A stretch of 64,000 nucleotides of DNA, from positions 3,255,039 through 3,319,038 of the forward strand of contig NW_006499973.1 of NCBI RefSeq assembly GCF_000471905.2. The letters are read 5' to 3'. This DNA is from Amborella trichopoda (taxonomy: Eukaryota; Streptophyta; Magnoliopsida; Amborellales; Amborellaceae). Below are positions 58,201 to 64,000 of this stretch, in pieces (position 1 is the stretch's first letter; each line of letters opens with the position of its first letter). Position numbers and translations under genes: made by a program. Under the pieces are notes generated by a model, which saw nothing but the letters and a program-made list of their open reading frames with translations, was not told where the DNA came from and did no database searches.

Positions 58201-58248
58201 CCCCCCGATCATATAGATCCGAGGAGGCGAGATCGAGGCACCTAACCA
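55248..58248 (+). repeat. Family T 3' LTR
   Basis: TGTTGGAAGAAATTTTTC at the start and gaggcacctaacca at the end, 3001 bases. It holds the U3 hairpin (55607-55632), a TATA box at 56508-56515, a taataaaattcc signal near 56566, a CT-rich tract 56600-56740, a minisatellite (56900-57500) and a CG-poor end. It differs from the split 5' LTR by roughly 10% or more in the parts I lined up by eye. Confidence 0.85.
56900..57500. repeat. Minisatellite in family T U5 ('tgcctatcgccgtcc' type)
   Basis: Ten or more degenerate units of tgcctatcgccgtccgtg plus agcttccttcgcacactcgg. It occupies the place held by the hairpin minisatellite (4472-5300, 9412-9860) in other family T LTRs and is nearly absent from this element's own 5' LTR. 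The GC-rich open frames here are not genes. Confidence 0.75.
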
Positions 58249-58860
58249 ATATGACTGCATCCACGGGTGAAGACAATCTATAAATCAAAGAAATAAAATT
58301 ACAAGGAAACTTACATGAGAGAACTAAATACTCAATCTCTCACAAAGCCTTCTTCACTACAATTTTCACTTTCTGTAAAAAAACCCCTAAAAGTTTCTCT
58401 CTATTTTTATCTATACATTTTCTCTCTCTACATTCAATAAGAGAGGACAAACGCAAAAGTGCACCATGTTTGGCCTAGGTTTTCACACATAGATTTTCTC
58501 TCTAGAAAAACATTTTTATATAGAGAGAATAAAGCCCCAAAGACAAGTACCATCAAACCATTCTCAACTTCCTAACTTTATCAAAAAAGAACTTTATCCC
58601 TATCCATATGGACTCAAACTCAAAGCCTTATCCTAATCTAAGTAAGACTTATCTATAAACTTAGATAATAAACAATAGTTTCTATCCAAATAAATAGGAA
58701 ACCTAGAGAGATCATGTAAGGGTAAAGTCTTTTATTCCCTTATCTCTTGTCAATTTAGAGATATCCAAAAAATATTTGCTTCCTAAAATTTAGAATTCAC
58801 ATCCCAACCAAATATGGAAACCTAACAGAGACTTATCTTGGAATACAAGACAAATCAACA
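58249..58860 (-). repeat. Copia 5' LTR, outer part
   Basis: The other piece of the copia 5' LTR. On the minus strand it starts TGTTGATTTGTCTTGTATTCC at 58860 and matches 27385-27774 over ~390 bases. At its left end the plus strand reads atatgactgcatccacggg, the partner half of the U5 phrase at 31921-31947. Together the pieces make a ~760-base LTR interrupted by the 26 kb family T insertion. Confidence 0.85.
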
Positions 58861-59700
58861 ATATGAATGTGAAGCTTGATTATAACTGGCACATGATCTT
58901 GCTTTTTAGATAAGGAATACATGGCCTCTGTTTAGAGTGTCTCTTGTTGTTGGAGACCATTGCCCTATTATCGGATACTATTATTTGTAGCATAGGGCCC
59001 CATTTCTTGTATCTTTGGTGAAATTTGATGCTTACTGCACGTTAATTTTGTCAGGAAAATTGGTCAGAAAAATTTGATATTGGCAAAAATGGAATGAACT
59101 TGAGAGCGGAGTTCTCATTTGTTGTAGATTGGATATATTATTTGCTCAATATATGTCTTAAGTCCAATTCTCCTAATATGTGTACTAGTTTCTAATTTTC
59201 TTTAATGGGTGCTGCATCGTGGGGAGACTTGAACTTCCAGTGGATGAAAACCTTGTGATTCCATCTGCAACCAATATAGGCCTCAATTCTGATTATTGGA
59301 TTTTGAGTATAACTCATGAGTCAGAGAAAGATTTTGGATTGCTTGACATGAGGGTGAATTTGAATTACTTATTGTGGGCTGATAAGCTTTCACTATAAAA
59401 TCTCATGGCGTGGAATTGATGGACTCTTTGGCCATCATCGTTTTTGCTGGTAGTCATCGTATGGATGATGACATGCACGGGCTTCAAGTGCTGAGTAAAA
59501 GAAATGAGCTCAATATGGCTTCATCTGCAAATTAAGTAACCTGAACGAGGGTTATTAATGGACTTCTATGCAATGCTTCACCTTTAACTCAGTGAGTGGG
59601 TCTATAAAGAGAGATTAGTTCCTTGGATGTTGCAGATGTTGGAAATTGGTTGGTAAAAACGGAGAAAGATGTGAAAGTAATAAAAACTTTTGACGTGCCT
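58861..59700. other. AT-rich flanking DNA, no gene seen
   Basis: Likely the sequence the copia element inserted into (ATATG follows its end at 58861, though its partner duplication is lost). No long open frame, repeat or RNA gene recognised. Confidence 0.5.
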
Positions 59701-59706
59701 CGAATA

Positions 59707-59913
59707 TAAAACTTCATAATCACTAGACAGTTTCCTATTACTAATAAGAATCAATGTGCATCTAAGTTTTTTTAGCCAAATTTGTCTTGGGGATTCAATG
59801 AAATAGAAGACTGAAAAACTTCATTATCACAAGACAGTATCCTATTACTAATAAGAATCAGTGTGCATCAAATTTTTTTTAGGCAAATATATCCTCGATA
59901 TTCAATAAAGGAA
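59707..59913. repeat. Tandem duplication, two ~105-bp copies
   Basis: The phrase 'acttcataatcactagacag' and the following ctattactaataagaatca recur about 107 bases later with ~15% differences. The second copy abuts the MITE candidate at 59918. Confidence 0.8.
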
Positions 59914-59917
59914 AAAG

Positions 59918-60295
59918 TTTATATAGAGCCGAGGTTCTAAACAATCAAATTAGAGCCAACCTCAAAAATTTCACTATAAGAGGTTGTTTGGATGCCCAAA
60001 TATCCACAAATTGATCATCTCAACATCAAGATGTATGGACTTAAAAAAAAATGGATTTGAAGTTATGGAAATAGTGCATCTTATAACGCATTTTTGGACC
60101 GTCAATTTTCAAGATTTTCAAATTTTCATAGATCTGCTCGATCTACACTATTTTTTAAGATTTAAATTTTATAATTAAAAATAAAAATATATTTTAATGC
60201 TATCACAAAGATATCAATGTTCAAACCACAATTCTTGATACTAATTGAAGTTAGGCCTTACTTTCACTGTTTTGAGCCTCGGCTCTATACAAACA
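59918..60295. mobile_element. Candidate MITE (non-autonomous DNA transposon)
   Basis: About 378 bases, AT-rich, with imperfect terminal inverted repeats. The left end reads GTTTATATAGAGCCGAGG, then ttctaaac. The right end, reverse-complemented, reads GTTTGTATAGAGCCGAGG, then ctcaaaac. That is about 24 of 27 matching. No coding capacity. The inner phrase ggttgtttggatgccc near 59982 is reminiscent of Harbinger/Tourist ends, but the TIR itself does not match a superfamily I can name, and I see no convincing target duplication. Confidence 0.6.
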
Positions 60296-60302
60296 GCTTC
60301 AA

Positions 60303-60405
60303 AAACTGTCTTGTCTGCACAATAAAATAGATGATTGAAAACCTGTCTTGTCTGCACAATAAAATAGAAGATTGAAAAACTGTCTTGTCTGCACAATTAC
60401 CGCAA
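60303..60405. repeat. ~36-bp tandem repeat, about 3 units
   Basis: Unit aaaactgtcttgtctgcac plus aataaaatagaagattg. The first two units are nearly identical and the third is partial. It lies just right of the MITE candidate and resembles the 'aatgaaatagaagactg' phrase left of it. Confidence 0.85.
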
Positions 60406-60835
60406 TATTCTAGGGTTGCCTTTTTTTTAAAGAGAAAAATTCCCAATAGGTTTGAAAAATGGTAGAAAGCTTCTCAACAAAAGGAGGGATTCAAATCCCT
60501 ATTTAGAGAGAGAAAAAATATCATTTCACCTTCACACAACTCGAATAGAATATTTTCTCACTTTGCATAGGCTTTCTTTCCTCATTTCTTCAAATACTAA
60601 AATAAGATTTTCATATATTTAAGCATGGTGTTTTTATATTTTTCTTCAGTGGATAAAACACCTATTATTATCTTTACAAATTAAATAGAATACACTTGTC
60701 AAAAAAATTATAGTAATTCAAAATATATTATATTACAATACAAGAGAGACAAGCAGACTCTTATACAAAGATATACCACTCAAAGCCACTAATATTTAAG
60801 GAATAGGATTGCATATTATAAGACCATTTACTTTT
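60406..60835. other. AT-rich DNA, no gene seen
   Basis: Strongly AT-rich with short A and T runs. No open frame of note, no repeat or RNA gene recognised. Confidence 0.5.
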
Positions 60836-60837
60836 TT

Positions 60838-60928
60838 GTATAAGGAGATCACAATCACTTTTAGCCATTGGATATGAAGTCTATTTGGTATAAGGAGATC
60901 ACAAACACTTTTAGCCATTAGATATGAA
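60838..60928. repeat. ~54-bp tandem duplication
   Basis: 'gtataaggagatcacaatca' and the following cttttagccattggatatgaa occur twice, starting near 60838 and 60891. The second copy ends exactly where the family T LTR starts at 60929. Confidence 0.8.
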
Positions 60929-63100
60929 TGTTTGAACATATTTTTCAGCACCTTAGATCCCCGATGTGAAATAAAAGAGAAGTCGGTCAATAAAGCCCTG
61001 ACATATAGTGTTCGATAGTCTTAGAAATGCCCCATACTGGGTGAAAATATTTCTAAGGACCCCCAAAGGCCACCTACCAAGTTTTATTGCAATCCAACAT
61101 GTCTAAAGCAACACAGACAAAAAACTCTATTTTCGATGCATCAAACAGTAGTGGGACCACCTCCATTGGATCCGGCACGGTCGAAAGGGGTCAAGTTTCG
61201 GCTTAAACAGACATTCCAGGATAAAATTAGGGGTAAAACATTAAAAAGGGTAAGCCGCAAACTATTCCCGGTGCGGCCTGCCTGCACCAATCTCCATTAA
61301 TGGAGGCTGGTTTACACAGTCACGAGCAGCAACTTCGAAGACTCATATCTCCCTCATTACGAGTCGAGTCGTGCTCAAATTTTACGAACGTGTTCATCTT
61401 GTCAAGACGAGCATTTGATATGTGGTACGCCCCGTGACGACACCCGAGCTGGGAGAAAAACTAGAGAGAAGTTGGCGATTCGTGAAGACATTTACAGGAA
61501 AATCAGTAGTAGCACGAATCATTCGAGTGGCCATATCACGGCCCTTGCATACCCAATCGACGCGAAAGGCGTATGATGAATGGTTGGATTCGGCACACAA
61601 AGGCGTCGAAATTGCTGTAGATTCTGGCCACCGGAATTCAAGATTCCACCCAAGATGGAAAAATCTTCATTTGGGCACAAAATCGAGCTACAATTGTTGC
61701 AACGCGATTGTGATGGCATGCTCAATGTAATTCAGTAAAGAAATCATGAAAAAACATCAAGAAATGAGTGCACTATTGATCGAAAGTTTTCGAGATTCGT
61801 ACAAATTTCAAGTCGTCTGATCGTGGCTTAAAAACGCGATATGTGGCTTAAAGTTGGTATCAAATCGATTGTCATGCCTAGCCCAACGAGAAAGTAATCA
61901 TCTTTCGGTCAAATGGGTGTCGAAGCAACCCCAAATCATCCATGAAAGATCATGCACATTCTAGGCAGCAACAAGGACTGTATGTATTGTTGGGCATGAG
62001 CAAAATCGATATTTTGCACACATTTTTAATTCAAATAAATTGTAACTATCATCAATTAGGCTAGATTTTGAGCATCCACCCATGTTTTGGGGCCAATTCT
62101 ATAAATACATGCTAAACCTAATTGTAAAGGGCTCCCCTAAGGCTTCAACATCATGAATAAAATTTGAAAATTTTACATTGAAATTGTGGGCACGTCTTGG
62201 AGAGAAAGAGAGGAGAGAAAGAGAAGAAAGAGAAGAAAAAGTATGATACCCCTTGGTATAGGTAACTTTCTCTCTCTTTCTCTCTTCTCTCTCTTCTTTT
62301 TTTTCTCTCTCCTCCTCTCTTCTCTCTTCCTCTTCCTTCTTTCTCTTTCATCTTTTTCTTCTCTCTGTCTCTCTCCTCTTTGTCTCAAACATGCACAACA
62401 GTAACCATCACCACTCACATCTCTCTCTTTCTCTCTCATTGTTTGTTTTTCTCTTTTTTTCTTCTTTCTTTCTCTCTCCTCTTCTTCTCTCTATCTTTCA
62501 CTCTCTTCACTCAACATGCACAGCAGTGGGCCATCATCATGCGTGTCTCTCATCCTCTTCTTTCTTCTTTTTCTCTACTTTCTTCTCTTATTCGTCATGC
62601 TTTCTCTCTTAATCCTTCTTCTCTCTTTCCTAATCTTCTTTCTTTCCTCTCCTTCTCTCTCTTCTTTCCTTCCTTCTCTTTCCTCTCTTTCCTAATCTCT
62701 CTTCTTTTTTTCTCCATGTTCTTTTCTTTCTCACTCTTCTCCATTCATGCATGAAGGTGCCTATCGCCGGGCATGATGTCCTCTTCTCTTGAACCATACA
62801 CAGTGGGTCGCGTCTTAACCCATGCATGACATTCCTTCTCCTAAACTCTGACAAGAATATTGAACAGGCCTTTTCCCGAGTGGCAGGATGGGTCGTGCGT
62901 GTCTTTTTCTTTTCTCTTCTCTCTCTTTTCTCTCTTCCCTGTCATGGATGGCAGAACTTATCATCGTTCATGGTCTCTTTTTTTCTCTCTTATTCTTTCT
63001 CTCTCTCCTCTCTCCTTTCTTTTCTTTCTTTCTTCTCTCCTCTTCCTTTCTTCTTCTCTCTCTCTTCTTCATCTTCTTCTCTCTTTTCCCTTCTTGATTA
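60929..63100 (+). mobile_element. Family T LTR (plus strand), with CT-rich U5
   Basis: Starts TGTTTGAACATATTTTTCAG. It holds the U3 hairpin (61256-61280), a TATAAATA box at 62100-62107, and an aataaaattt signal near 62155. From 62180 on, a very long CT-rich low-complexity region is interrupted by 'catgcacaacagtaaccatcacc'-type phrases (62390, 62515) and 'ggtgcctatcgccgggcatg' (62757). It does not reach the usual LTR end; after ~63100 a gag fragment on the other strand follows. It is an old fossil with no preceding internal region, so it looks like a 5' LTR. Confidence 0.75.
62180..63100. repeat. CT-rich low-complexity region
   Basis: Over 80% pyrimidine on the plus strand, mostly tctctctttctcttct-like. 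Long open frames on both strands (poly Ser/Phe/Leu or poly Arg/Glu/Lys) are compositional and not genes. Confidence 0.85.
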
Positions 63101-64000
63101 GGTTCTTCAACAGGTTGATTTTTAGGTCTGACAGTGATGTCGCCCCTATTAATCAACCCTTGAATCACTTGCTTCAAGTAGAAACAATTTTGGGTATCAT
63201 GGGCATGGTTTCTATGCCACGTTCACCAATTGTTCTTATCCTTAACCTCAAATGGTGGTTCAGATGGTGGTGGGAGTTGAACCATGTTTTTCTTCAAGAG
63301 TAACTCTAGCACTTTTTCTAACGGGTCTTTGAGAGGAGTGAAGTTATCCTATTGCCTTCGATTGTTATTTTGAGCGTTAGCTCTAGGCTAACCCCTTCGA
63401 TTTTGAGTCTTATTATTGTGCTGGGTGGCTGAACCTTGAGCCGATCTGTTAACGACAATTTCGTTGACCTGACCGGAAGCTTTTCCCTTGTTGTTGCTCT
63501 TATTTTTATTCTGGGGAGTCGTGATGGGTTTGTTATCTGCCCTAGTATTGAGGGGTGTCCCTCTCGCCCTTTCATGTCGTGCCACTCGCTCGATCATGGA
63601 GTCGAAAGAGTGGGGGATAAGTCCCTGGCTAAAGAAGGTCCTGTATTCAGGAGCTGCATTTTCGATGACCCGCATCGTCGCCTCGCAGAATCCACCGATA
63701 AAATCCTCGAAGGATTCTCCTGTTTTTTGGTTGCACTGAGTTCCCCAAGGGAAAGAGATATTGGTGTCGACCCACGATAATGAGAGACCAACTGGTTGAA
63801 CATTTCGTATGGAGTTATGTGTGGTTGAGCGGTCATTATTCTTTGATGCCAATTTAAAGCCTCACCGGTCAAAGTTTGTGAAAACAGGGCCTTCAACTGG
63901 TTAGGCTTATCTCGCAAGGCTCGGATGGAGAGGAGATACACATTGACGTAAATATCTGGGTCACTCTTCCCATTGAATTTTTTTTAAAAAACTTTGGGAT
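63101..64000 (-). pseudogene. Ty3/gypsy gag fragment (runs off the window)
   Basis: Minus-strand retrotransposon gag. LFSQTLTGEALNWHQRIM and PYEMFNQLVSHYRGSTPISL lie at 63890-63760. FEDFIGGFCEATMRVIE, RTFFSQGLIPHSFDSMIERV and a basic Asn/Lys tail follow at 63740-63390. A knuckle-like segment TWHRNHAHDTQNCFYLKQVI is near 63220-63160. The sequence differs from the three family T gag copies, so this is a separate, probably Tat- or Athila-related element. The N-terminus lies beyond 64000. It appears broken in several places. Confidence 0.75.

Larger units (their letters stand above)
31948..58248 (+). mobile_element. Family T element, Tat/Ogre-like Ty3/gypsy (most complete copy)
   Basis: A large plus-strand element. 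Its 5' LTR is 31948-33411 plus 43168-43755 (split by a Tekay-type insertion), the primer site is at 43759, the internal region runs 43756-55247, and the 3' LTR is 55248-58248. Without the insertion it is about 16.5 kb. It holds a leader with ORF1-like stretch, gag, RT, RNase H, a second archaeal-type RNase H, integrase and a long 3' non-coding block, which is the Tat/Ogre arrangement. Target duplication: AGATG at 31943-31947 and ATATG at 58249-58253 (4 of 5). The LTRs differ by roughly 10% or more by eye, which would mean several million years at usual plant rates. The coding region is broken dozens of times. Confidence 0.8.

Noticed and set aside
62380-63303. Long plus-strand frames (124 and 147 codons) rich in Ser, Phe, Leu as membrane proteins
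   Set aside because: Pyrimidine-rich DNA always reads as Ser/Phe/Leu. The region is LTR U5 low-complexity sequence.

Overview
This window looks like TE-packed intergenic DNA of a flowering plant. The evidence is a Tork-like Ty1/copia element, a Tekay/Del-type Ty3/gypsy chromovirus with initiator-Met-type primer binding, and several copies of a large Tat/Ogre-like Ty3/gypsy family (called family T here) with LTRs of about 3 kb, a tRNA-Arg-type primer site and a second, archaeal-type RNase H. I found no host protein-coding gene, rRNA or tRNA. The species cannot be named from what I can see.

Layout. 1-7591: minus-strand family T material (LTR, a 3.6 kb coding-free block, another LTR start). 7592-10623: a plus-strand family T LTR, facing the minus LTR and forming a large inverted pair. 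10624-17100: its primer site, leader, gag and protease remains. 17116-20600: a second family T primer site, leader and gag. About 16640-17050 and 20580-21000 carry antisense ORF-like stretches. 21131-24655: a minus-strand family T leader, primer site and LTR. 24656-27384: AT-rich DNA I cannot assign.

27385-58860 is a three-level nest. A minus-strand copia element (27385-31947 plus its 5' LTR remainder at 58249-58860) was split in its LTR by a plus-strand family T element (31948-58248). That element was itself split in its 5' LTR by a Tekay-type element (33412-43167). The Tekay insertion has a perfect 5-bp target duplication (TAAAT), and the family T insertion has a 4/5 match (AGATG/ATATG). 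The order of insertion is therefore copia, then T, then Tekay. LTR pairs differ by roughly 10% or more by eye, so all are old, and all coding regions are broken many times.

58861-60928 is AT-rich flank with a candidate MITE (59918-60295) and short tandem duplications. 60929-63100 is another family T LTR running into CT-rich repeats, and 63100-64000 is a minus-strand gypsy gag fragment. A 119-base N gap (52453-52571) is followed by about 90 bases of very odd sequence that is probably an assembly artefact.

The most unusual signals belong to family T. Its U5 carries arrays of perfect-hairpin minisatellite units. Its U3 has a conserved ~25-bp hairpin. Its 3' non-coding block carries a conserved opposite-strand TATA promoter-like motif, which may go with the antisense ORFs.
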